Shown in pieces: positions 24,701-35,071 of a stretch of 64,000 nt of DNA. Location: NCBI GenBank assembly GCA_964019135.1, contig OZ025249.1:33865759-33929758 (forward strand), given 5' to 3'. Both the position numbers and the translations under genes were made by a program. The stretch is from Arenicola marina (lineage: Eukaryota; Annelida; Polychaeta; Arenicolidae). Under the pieces are notes generated by a model. That model searched no databases, was not told the origin of the DNA, and saw only the letters and a list, made by a program, of their open reading frames with translations. Every line of letters starts with the position of its first letter. The stretch's first letter is position 1.

Positions 24701-26798
24701 GGCTCGGGAATTCAACGTAGCAGAAATACATTTATTTTTAAGTATATCAATTTTAAAGAAGTCTTTTGAAAGAGTGTCTTACAAACCCAGATAGCAAACA
24801 CAGTAGATGGCGATTGGTTGGTTTCGGCAGGACGGTTTAAGCTAAAAGGTCATATGGCCACGACGGAAAGCAAAGGGAGCCACTTACCAGGGTTTATTCC
24901 CTAATATCGTTCAACAAAAACCCAAGGCGGGGCACACTGTTGATCACGTTGATAAAGAATCTATCACGACGATATCAGTGGGCTACTAGCTCATTCCGAA
25001 GTTATCTTAATCATGTCCGTTTGAGCTCTCATATTTGCATATCTTGGAAGTGCAACATAACCGGTTCGTCGTGTACGTAAAACACGTCCAAACAGACTGC
25101 CTGTTCTGTGCTTGTCCATCGACAACTTTTTATTGGCGATGAGACTTCGGTCACATAAACATTCGAATTATAAGCTATCGGCTCATTTTGGGTAAGATGC
25201 AGATGTTCTTCTGGTCACCAATTTGCCACATGGTTGGCCAAGCGGTTCTCCGTTGCACCAGTCTGATCATTGCGATACCAGAGCTTGGATCAAGCTGGTG
25301 TCCATTTCAGTGGCCGCCGATTTTGATACTCGTTCTCTGATGTCAGCTGGCTGCAGAACTCAACCAGTCCCCATAGTAACAACGCCAAGGTAATTAATTT
25401 GTCCACACCCCATCCCCTCCCTGCAAATCCCCCCTTAGCCCTCTCCCCTCCTCCGCTACCCCCCCCCCCCCCCGCCTCAACTCCCCCCCCCTGTGGTGTA
25501 TATTTCCAGCGCAGGTGTGTTAGTGCTGGGAGCTGAACATGCGTGGAAGCCAACAAATAAATATTGCCCAGATATATTCCACACCTGTTTCTGCCTTTGC
25601 CGTGGCGCTCTTTGATGCGGCGAAGTGAGTGACAAACGCGAACCTTTCCGACTGCTCGCCGGGCGAAACCTTACACCTGTGGTGTAGATAACGAGATTTG
25701 GCCGCGGGATCCGGACCCTCTGCCGCTCCCCCAAGTGATGAACCGTGCGGGGAGCCGTCGTACCAGGAGCCGCTCATACCGGCCGCTCCGTACGACAGTG
25801 GGTGGGGATGGGCGACAGCTAGAGGAGGCGGAATCAATCATATATCATACCCGCCCCCACTTCTCATACGCCTCCCCCCCCCCCCCCACTCAAATAAACC
25901 AGACCTGTTTTCCGGCTGACGAGCCGGCTCTGTTTTACTGGGGTACCGGGTTGGAAAAAGTCCTTCCACGAATTGATAAAGTTTATTTCGATTTCTTTAA
26001 GTACATTGATATAATCGTCCTGTTAAATGTCTTGGAATAAACCAAACGCATAAAATAAGGGCAAGTCAATCTAATTTGAATCTTCCTCTTGAATATCTTT
26101 CTTAACGACAATGGTCAGGATATGCCAAGCTTACGACTTACGGCAACACCATTGACTGTGTCCACAGGCACCTTGCAGTTACTGCGTGGTGGCCACATGT
26201 ACCCACGCCTTGACGTCCAATCATTGCGGTTTTATCTGATCGATCTTGACATTGATAATTCCAATTAGCCGATGAGATTATGGAGGGTCTGCTGTCAGAC
26301 CGGGGCGGCCGGCTGGTTTGGGGATCTTGGATGGTGGGGCGGGGGGGGGGGGGGTGGACGGGGGAACACTCACCCCACGGGTCTCCAGGGTCGTCCGTGG
26401 AGGGCTGGCTCTTCAGGGCCCCAGCCAGGGAGGGAGGAGGACAGATGGACATTGAGGGGAGGCCATCCCACACTAATGGCAATGTGGATGGCAGTCCAAA
26501 CACCGCGCCAGTTGGTGACCCACGCCGAGGCGGCGGTGGGGAGGGGGGGGGGGGGGCGGCAGGCGAGAGAGAGGTGGGGGTGGGGTGTATAGTCAACAAG
26601 ACGAGTATCTCTTATCATGCAACGAATGGCACTAACGAATGGCTTGAAGAACCTCAGCCCTGCCCACCGCACCACACTGCTTCTAGTGAGGAAAGGCAGC
26701 GTTCGGATTGTGGGATGTTCGCAATATTTAACTTAACGTTCGCGTAACCTATATCCAAGGACAGACTACACGGGGTCGAATTGTTGGCTGTTGTCACT
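24701..26798. other. intergenic, no gene seen
   Basis: Contains poly-C/poly-G runs at about 25460-25492, 25867-25880, 26340-26354 and 26545-26560. The open frames around them are low-complexity artefacts on both strands. Confidence 0.5.
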
Positions 26799-26897
26799 GA
26801 CCTTATTGGCCAGTCCGAAATTATAATATGTTACATATATTCAAAGTTATGATAGCAGATATTAATTCAGCGATTTTGAGGACTGGCCAATAAGGTC
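26799..26897. mobile_element. 99-bp foldback (MITE-like) element
   Basis: GACCTTATTGGCCAGTCC at 26799-26816 is repeated as its exact reverse complement at 26880-26897, an 18-bp perfect inverted repeat around a 63-base AT-rich centre. No transposase and no convincing target-site duplication were seen. It could be a miniature inverted-repeat element or a hairpin RNA locus. Confidence 0.55.
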
Positions 26898-29800
26898 TAT
26901 TTACTGAGAAGACTGTTAGGCCTCCAAATAGAGAAGCCTCCCCCTCCCCCTCCCCCCCCACCCGCCGCAAACACTATTTTTTTCTTTTAAACATTGGTTT
27001 CAAAATGCCCTTTGCATTAAAAGTTGCCGCATCCCGTTTCATGTAACATGGACTAGTGCTTTCCAATTCTGAATTCGCATGTCCTGGATCCGCCCTTTAG
27101 TAGTGCGGCTGTTTGGTGCGGTGGTTTGGTGCAGTGGGATTTGTCCTCTGTTGTATATTTAACAGATTTGACAGCAGGGACTCGAAATTTCATTACTTGG
27201 GCTCAATCCCGCGGCGCGGTCTGAATTAGCCCGCAGAGGAAAGAGTGGTGGGGGAAGGGGGGGGGGGGATCTGGCATCCCCTCGCCCCGTAACCTAGCGC
27301 CCCCCTCTCCATGCCTCCCTCCCGCCACAATCCACTTCCCTCTCTCCCAGTGGATCACAGAGGCGGTGGACACGCAGCCGGCATCCAGATTGTCCATCGC
27401 GCGGTGCCATCTGGGACCTCAAGGGAAGCGCTGGTAACGGGTGAGTGGAACTCGGGAGAACAGAACGCGTTGTCCCGCTAGGAACCCACGCCCCCCCCCC
27501 CTCCCCATCCACCCCCTCCTCCACCCCACCCGCCCCCAAACTACCCCCTGAGGACGTACTCTCCTACACTCGCCCACCCACCCACCCACCAAGCCAGCCC
27601 CCGGGGAGGTCACCCTCACTGGGCCCGCCGTTCACTTTACTTTACGGGAGTCGCTGTAAACATAGCAAAGCAAGGCTCCCTCCCGGCCTTTGAGGACACC
27701 CTCCCCCCCTCCCCCACCACGAGCAGATGGACAGGCGCCTCACTCACACACGCGGTATCACCCTGGACGCCAGCAGCTGGTAGAGCCCTTCACTGGACGT
27801 CTCACCGGGTGTTGGTTGGGGGGAACGGTTTGTTTTACAAAGGGCCCGTTTTGTCTAAAAGCTGCGGGCAGATGGGGGCGAATTACGGGAAGAATGGCCA
27901 AGTGAAGTGGTGTCTGTCGTGGGCGATACGATGGTGTGTGTGTGGCTGATGGGACGGGAGGTTCCTCCGGTGTGGAGCCCAGGCCGCAACAACCGTGGAG
28001 GAGTCCCGGTCCTTCTCTTCCTTCGTCCGTCTCTCCCTCCCTCGGTCTCTCGCTGATTGTATGGGAACCCTCCAGAAGCCGATCTCCGGCCCCTCGTCGT
28101 GTGTCCTGAGCAATGTTGTCTCCCCCCTCTGAGGCGGCCAACACGAGGGGGTTAAGGAGGGTGGGGTGGGGGGGAGGGGGGGGGGGGTTGGCGAGTTCAA
28201 ACACCTGGATATAATGTCCACGTATCGATGGATAACAGTTGATGGGAAATGAAATGTGTGCCCACGAAAGCTTAATTTGGCCACCGGGGCAGGAGCCAGG
28301 GTTCGTAGAAGTTGGTGGGAGCTATTGTTATTGTGACGGGGTGGCAGAGGGGGAGGGAGGGAGGGGGGGGGGGAGGGGGTGTCTGGGCGTAGGGTGTGGT
28401 CTAAGGGAAGGTGCTACCTTGGTAGAAAAGTCTGTTATCGTCACTTGTGCAGCGACTCTGTATGAGTGCGTGTGGTGCGACCAGGTGGAGAACAGTCATG
28501 TGGCAAGCGACGAGGGAAGAGACGAGGTGAAGGGACGGCCGGGGTGGGGAGTAAGCCAGGTGGAAGGAAGGCCTTGGAGGGGCTTAAGCGAGGTGGGAGT
28601 AAGGCAGGAGAGGGGTGGGGGGGGGTGTAAGCGAGGTGGGGGGAAGCCATGGGAGGGAGGGAGGGGTGGTGGTAGTCTTATCTGCATATAAGGCAGATCG
28701 AAAAGAGCGCGGCATCTGGAAGGTCGCATGTGTCGTCAGTACGGCCGGTCTGTCTGTCTCACCGATGCCTCTGCCTCTTTGGCGTCTGCAACAAGGCGCG
28801 GAACGGCCGAGTTGTGCTACCCTCTGGTGAGCGATTTCGTAGCCATCTGATCCGAGCGCCTTATGTGCAGCTGTTCCCGCATTCAAATTGGCGCAGGCAC
28901 AGGAAGCGCGGGAGGGAGGAGAGCAGAGCGTGGTTTTGTCCACTCAAAAGTGGCGTTTTTCCGCCAAACCCGCTCTGTGAACGAACGTTTCAGTCCCCCA
29001 CCTCCCCGGTTGCAAGTTTCTGTTGGCCTAAGAAATTCACCAAATTCTACACGATTAAAGGATCCAGTCAATTACTTGCCCCTCACGAAATAATCTAATA
29101 TGAAATAAAATATCGAACTGATTGGCACGCTGTTCTCGATTTTGCCTCACCGTATTTCGGCTCAACGATGAAGCCAGCGTATTACCCATGTGCTGTAATG
29201 TGTACATGGTTAAACCCTAATGTCGGATTGTTCTGCCATGTTAGGGTGAACCACTGTTTCAACATAGCTCACGTATGCCTCACGCCAACCATTTACTACG
29301 ACAATACATTACCGTAGACTGTAACGTTTGCTATAACAATCCATTTCGTGGATTCTAACATGGGAGGCCGACCTTAATATTGTCGTTCAGGTATGAATCA
29401 CGGTTTGTGAAATAACATTCAGTAATGTCTCTTGAATATGGCATGTATAACATTCCATTGAGAGTTATTTAGAGACATCTGCAGATCACGAACACCTACG
29501 TGCAAACCATAGCTCATAGACATACCTACACAAATGATAATGATAATGAAACCGGACATGCAATATGCATAGGTATACGCTACTGTAGGCTAACCATGAG
29601 GCACTCCCTACACATCCTGCTGTCAGCCATGACGGGGGGGCAACGGGGTGACGTGTCCCCAGATCACGAAGAATACATTTCTTTATTCCCAGGTCACGAT
29701 GAATGAAAAGCAGAACCATCCGCATGCAATGGAAGGGCGGACACACGATACTACTAAATTGACGATTTCCCGATTCACGGTTATTTAATATTAAAAACCC

Positions 29801-30659
29801 AGTTCACGATTAATGAAAATCTTTGACCACGGCGGTGGGCTAAACCCCCATTCCCAGTTCACGAAGAAGTATTTTTCTCATTCCCAGTTCACGCTGAAAT
29901 AAAAAGCCCAATCACGAGGAACGCAAATACCCCTTGCCCCCCCACCCCCATGATGTGAGACATCTCTCTAAAATTACACTCGAAATACTGACTCAATCTC
30001 CTGTACCTTGCACAGCGTTTACCCTCTACCCCCGCCCCCTGCCTCGCCAGCCCCTCAAGCAGGACTTGTGTCGTCATCTGCCCACATGCAAGCCGTGTAC
30101 AGTACCAGATGGGTGTAGCCTGCCACGTGGCTCACATTGTGGGGCCGAAACATCTGCGCATATCGTGGGTCAGCAGGCTTCATGGCCGGGGGAATCCCCT
30201 TCATGACGTCACACCGGAGACTCTTCAAGCCGCCAGCTCTTCAAGTCGGTCGGCTGTGAACGACCCGTCCCGCCCGTCTTTCATCCTGGTAAAATCAAGG
30301 TTTGATTGAAGCTGTCTATCTTGGAAGTAAAAATTTGGTAAAGGCCTCTATTTGGTCCGCCTTATTTGCTGTGTGTTATGTAATAACATAATAATGATGC
30401 AATAGTGGCCTACAATGGGGGTCGGGGGTCGGGGTCGGACGCCGGAGACAGGGGGCCATGGGCAGGGGGCCGGGAACACGGGGCCCGGGGGAGGGGGGCA
30501 CAACTAAGTAACTTGCGGATTTCAATTCATTTCACAATACTAAAGACAGCAATAACATTCAAATACAAGGTTGATACACAGCCCCAGAGACACGTCAAGT
30601 GGGATATAAACCCGCGATAGGTTGGTGCGCAGTCGAATATGCCAGCCATCGAACACGGT
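26898..30659. other. intergenic, G/C homopolymer tracts and a cluster of short motifs
   Basis: No gene recognised. G- and C-rich minisatellite-like stretches at 27240-27330, 27490-27600, 28150-28190 and 28350-28680 create many overlapping proline/glycine/arginine-rich frames. From 29658 to 29925 a motif like CCCAGTTCACGA recurs (see findings). TGACGTCA lies at 30204-30211. Confidence 0.5.
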
Positions 30660-30881
30660 GGGCCGCCCCGATAGCCAAGCGGGTTAGAGCGCTCTGGCCA
30701 TGGATAGGTGGTTCGAGCTCCGCTGTGGTCATGTCTGCGTAGTCGCAGGATAAAGATCCCATGTCCTTTCTTGCAAAGAGTAGGGGTTTACCCCGGGGAC
30801 ATGGTTCCGCTGTTCCCTTAATTTTCCCGTTGACGCGATATGACCAGATTTGGTTAAAGCGTCGTGAATATTCAACCAACC
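30660..30881 (+). mobile_element. tRNA-derived SINE, copy A
   Basis: The tRNA-like head begins near 30664, with an A box in GATAGCCAAGCGGGTTAGAG and a B box GGTTCGAGCTC about 40 bases later. A conserved body follows: GTCGCAGGATAAAGATCCCA, then GCAAAGAGTAGGGGTTTACC, then GACGCGATATGACC, TGGTTAAAGCGTCGTGAATA and the end CAACCAACC. It aligns with the copy at 43676-43936. The tail has the inverted-repeat pairs GACGC/GCGTC and TGACCA/TGGTTA. Target-site duplications are not clear here. Confidence 0.8.
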
Positions 30882-32200
30882 TCGACCGCGGCTCCCTGTC
30901 CTGAAAGGATATCATCTTCGCGACATGTTGCGTGACCACAATTTCGTTTCTCGTCATAAAAATCTCGGTTAATTCTTACCGCAGCGTTGATAAAAGACCC
31001 ACGTTGGTAGTGGTAATAATATTGAAATTTTTACGTGGGTTTTTTTTCTTCTGCTGACTACCAGTATAGACATGTTGTCTCCGGGGGGGCGGGGACGGGG
31101 GGTCGCCCCCTTTGGGGAGGAATGGGGTCGCGGTATGATGATTCATGGGTTTAAGGGTGTGAGGGGACGGGGGGGGGGGTGGGGGGGGGTGCAGTTTGCT
31201 TTGGCCGCCGAGTTCGTCGCGCTCGTGGTGATGTCTTTGGCCGGCGGCTCAGACCTTTTTAATTGCCTCATTATTCCAGAAACATGCAACGCTCAGGGCA
31301 AATCCCAAAGAACAACATACACTGCCTGATACCGTGCCGATAAGACGTGGCCGGCGGGGGTGGACAGTCACACACACACAAACACACACACCGCCCAGCG
31401 GGTCACCGGGCCATGCGGCCACCACCCCGCCAATACCCACCCACCTCCCCCGTCTAAACCTCCATTCCCACACGGTGCCACCATTACCATTCCAAACGGT
31501 GGCACTGACCCCCACAACTAAACGCCCCCTCCCCGCCCCCCCACCCCCACCTCCGAGCTCTGTCACACAGCGGTCAGCGGACGGCCAGTAAGGCCCCCCC
31601 CCCATCAACTTCCAAGCCCTCTTTCCGGGTTTACACCGGTCCCCTCCAACTCGAGACCCCACACCTGAGCAAACATCACCTACTCCCCTCCCCCATCCCA
31701 CCGCCCCACACACCCCCAGGCCAGTGACAATTAGCCTTGATTATCATCAGCAATCAATTAGCATTGCTGAAGACTGTCTGCATGAGAGATCTTTCGCAGG
31801 TATGCCGCGCTTGATGTGAACTGTAGTGCGTGCGTGCACGCATGCATGCACAAGCCGTAAACTGACCCACCCGGTGGGGGGAATGATGGGGAGGGGGGGG
31901 GGGGAGGTGTCCGACACGAAGTTGCGTTCTCCGTTACCCGGTCTACAAACCCCTACCTCCACCCCTCAGCATTTACACCCCTCATCCATGACAGTTATAC
32001 CCACAGTCACCCCCCGCCCCCCCCCCCGCCCGCCACTCCCACCGACCTTTGGTTTTGTCTTTGAAATGGGAATTAACCGTCAAAGCTGCGCCGGGGAATG
32101 TGACAACTTGTGACAATAGGGTTTGTGAAGTCAATGGATCGTTACCTAGACTGGAAATGTCGTTCTCGGTACATCGCATCGTGACTTCAACATGGCCTCA
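30882..32200. other. intergenic, no gene seen
   Basis: G-rich (31083-31190) and C-rich (31340-31720, 32011-32030) low-complexity stretches; a CA run near 31370-31390. No splice-supported exon. Confidence 0.5.
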
Positions 32201-32990
32201 GCGCAATGTGCAGGCCCGTGTCGCAATGTCCAGGACCGTGCCGTAGCGTGCAGGCCCATGTCGTAGCGTGCAGGCCCATGTCGCAATGTGCAGGCCCATG
32301 TCGCAATGTGCAGGCCCGTGTCGCAATGTGCAGGCCCATGTCGCAATGTGCAGGCCCATGTCGCAATGTGCAGGCCCATGTCGCAATGTGCAACCCCGTG
32401 TCGCAATGTGCAGCCCCGTGTCGCAATGTGCAGGCCCGTGTCGCAATGTGCAGGCCCATGTTGCAATGTGCAACCCCGTGTCGCAATGTGCAGCCCCGTG
32501 TCGCAATGTGCAGGCCCGTGTCGCAATGTGCAAGCCCATGTCGTAGCGTGCAGGCCCATGTCGTAGCGTGCAGGCCCATGTCACAATGTGCAGGCCCATG
32601 TCGCAATGTGCAGGCCCGTGTCGCAATGTGCAGCCCCGTGTCGCAATGTGCAGGCCCATGTCGCAATGTGCAGGCCCATGTCGCAATGTGCAGGCCCGTG
32701 TCGCAATGTGCAGCCCCACGTCGCAATGTGCAGGCCCATGTCGCAATGTGCAGGCCCATGTCGCAATGTGCAGGCCCGTGCCGTAGCGTGCAGGCCCGTG
32801 TCGTAGCGTGCAGGCCCATGTCGCAATGTGCAGGCCCATGTCGCAATGTGCAGTCCGTGTCGTAGCGTGCAGGCCCGTGTCGCAATGTGCAGGCCCGTGT
32901 CGCAATGGGCAAGCCCATGTCGTAGCGTACAGGCCCGTTTTCGTAGCGTGCAGACCCGTGGCGTAGCGTACAGGCCCGTATCGCACTGTG
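32201..32990. repeat. 20-bp minisatellite
   Basis: About 39 copies of the 20-bp unit ATGTCGCAATGTGCAGGCCC with a few recurring variants (GTGTCG, TCGTAGCG, CAACCC, CAGCCCC). Because 20 is not a multiple of three and few units hold stops, all three frames on both strands stay open for up to 277 codons. The predicted peptides are 20-residue repeats and not a believable protein. Confidence 0.96.
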
Positions 32991-34263
32991 TATTCGTTGC
33001 CCCCGTGGCTGGCTTTAGCTCCAGTCCACATGGCGGTCGTCGGCGTGCAGACTCAGAGGAGCGTAGTGCTCCAAGTATTTCTTCAGTGGCTAATAGGACT
33101 ACGTGGCCGTAATTGTCTTGTATAGTCGGCAGTTAGTAGTTCCAGTTAATGTCTAAAAACCGGCAACTTTTACTTTGCCATACACTCTGTCATGCCCCGA
33201 AATAAAACAATATTGCAAAATTATGGTCGGAAGAGATGTGTATGTACTATTTTATCAAGGAACTGGCCGGTCGAATTCAATGAGACCCTACTCTGTGTTC
33301 ACTCGGCCACAGCCGTCCTCGGGTGGAACATGTATGTCGGGGACTCTTGGAAGACAGGCTGCCCCCGCAGACTACCTAATCTCATTCGCCTCTTTTATAA
33401 ACACTCGTTTATCGCAGTAAAGCACAGCTTCCAAGTCAAAATAAATGAAGTCGGATAGTGTTCTAACTCCAACTCTATTTGATCTTCTTGGCCATGCTCA
33501 TTTCGTATGCGTTTCATAGGGATACGTGGGGGAAGGATGTTTACTGGCATACAAGATAGGATGGAGAGTTAGTTGTAAGAAGATTTTAATACATGTATAT
33601 ATAAAGTAGGTTTGAGATGAAACGCCTCCCGCGCATCCGTAGATCGGCGGACATGTGGTGTTAGCGATGTGCCACGGCTTCAAGGTCATATCTCTGGGTC
33701 ATATAGAGCCTCTTCATCGCCGCCCCATGTGGGGCAGATAAGGCCCTGATTGTTCCGGACAGGGACCCCCGTTGTCTGCTTGGCAGTGACCAGCCGCCGG
33801 GCAGCCCTCCGACAGGAGGGGGGGGTGGGGGTGTTTGTGTGCCCCCCCATTGTCCTTAACAGGCCACGTGACTCGGTCTCCTCCGCTTGTATCGCTTCTG
33901 GATCGCCCCTCTGACGTCATTCAACCCTCTGCCGGCAGCAGCGCCGCGTCTCTCGCATCTCCCGTCCTAGCTAGCTCCCTCACCTACCCGTTCATTTTAA
34001 CGATAATTCGAGCCCACATGCCACTTAGTTTGGTTAGGTAGTTATAGTTAGTAAGTCGATACTTTGTACCTTATGTCATGTATTGTTATGCGGCATTGTT
34101 GCGTAACTTGCGTAATGTTATACCAATTTCTCGTGTATGGTTATGCTCCTTGTGTTGCGTAACTTTGCGAAACGGGAGTTGTCGATATGTAATGTTTATG
34201 GCATGCCGTCTTAATGAACCAGCCACGTTTATGCCATGGCAATAAGAATCTCTCTTTCTCATT
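32991..34263. other. intergenic, no gene seen
   Basis: Ordinary composition with a G run at about 33818-33832. No recognised coding exon. Confidence 0.5.
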
Positions 34264-34559
34264 ATGGAATTGCTATTCGCTGACGATACATCACTGGGTG
34301 CTCACTCAGAAAGCCAGCTACTACAGGGACTTACAATTGCGTGCGCATTATTTGATTTTTGCAGTTGTCAAACCCAGACGTCTTCGTTGGCTTGGACACG
34401 TTCATCGTATGTACGAATTAACACATTCCAAAGGATATGCTATATGGCAAGCTGGCTGCCGGCAAAAGGCCAACTGGACAGCCAAAGCTCACCTTTAAGG
34501 ATGTTTGCAAATGTGACGTAAAGGCTTTCGGCGTCGTCTTGAATTCTTGGGAAGATTGA
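34264..34559 (+). pseudogene. non-LTR retrotransposon reverse transcriptase remnant
   Basis: Three short pieces of a LINE ORF2 lie in order but in different frames. First comes the catalytic-site neighbourhood LLFADDTSLGAHSESQL (from 34264), whose FADD is the reverse transcriptase box. Then RRLRWLGHVHRM (34376-34411), a common C-terminal segment of animal LINE reverse transcriptases. Then PKDMLYGKLAAGKRPTGQPK and following residues from 34428 to a stop at 34557-34559. The region between the FADD box and the C-terminal piece is far shorter than in an intact enzyme, so there is a large internal deletion as well as two frame breaks. The element is dead. The clade cannot be assigned from this much sequence. 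Confidence 0.75.
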
Positions 34560-34652
34560 CAGCCTATAATAGGAGTTGGCATGTTATGTGCGAGATGTAA
34601 TGGTCCACCCCCACGACCACTGCGGTAAGCTCTGTCGGCCTGAACAGATAGG

Positions 34653-34852
34653 NNNNNNNNNNNNNNNNNNNNNNNNNNNNNNNNNNNNNNNNNNNNNNNN
34701 NNNNNNNNNNNNNNNNNNNNNNNNNNNNNNNNNNNNNNNNNNNNNNNNNNNNNNNNNNNNNNNNNNNNNNNNNNNNNNNNNNNNNNNNNNNNNNNNNNNN
34801 NNNNNNNNNNNNNNNNNNNNNNNNNNNNNNNNNNNNNNNNNNNNNNNNNNNN
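34653..34852. other. assembly gap of 200 N
   Basis: 200 undetermined bases, probably a fixed-size scaffold gap. It lies between the LINE remnant and a large satellite. Confidence 0.99.
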
Positions 34853-35071
34853 TCGTTACTGATGCTCTTACAACCAATATCGTTCAAAGTAGCAAGTTGT
34901 AATTTACTGGACAATTTGATCTGTATTTTAACGGACACTTTTAAACTGTACTTTACTGGACATTCTAATTTGTAATCTGGCTGGTCTTGTTAGCGATACC
35001 TCTTTAACATATAGATATGAATCATCATATATCATAATTTCAAGTTCAAAATACACCCGATGTTGATCAAC

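Noticed and set aside
30663..30735. Functional tRNA gene
   Set aside because: A and B boxes are present, but the segment is the head of a SINE with the same body as two other copies, and the cloverleaf is not complete.
32187..33031. Open frames of 219-277 codons with 20-residue repeats
   Set aside because: All are products of the 20-bp minisatellite, open in several frames on both strands at once.
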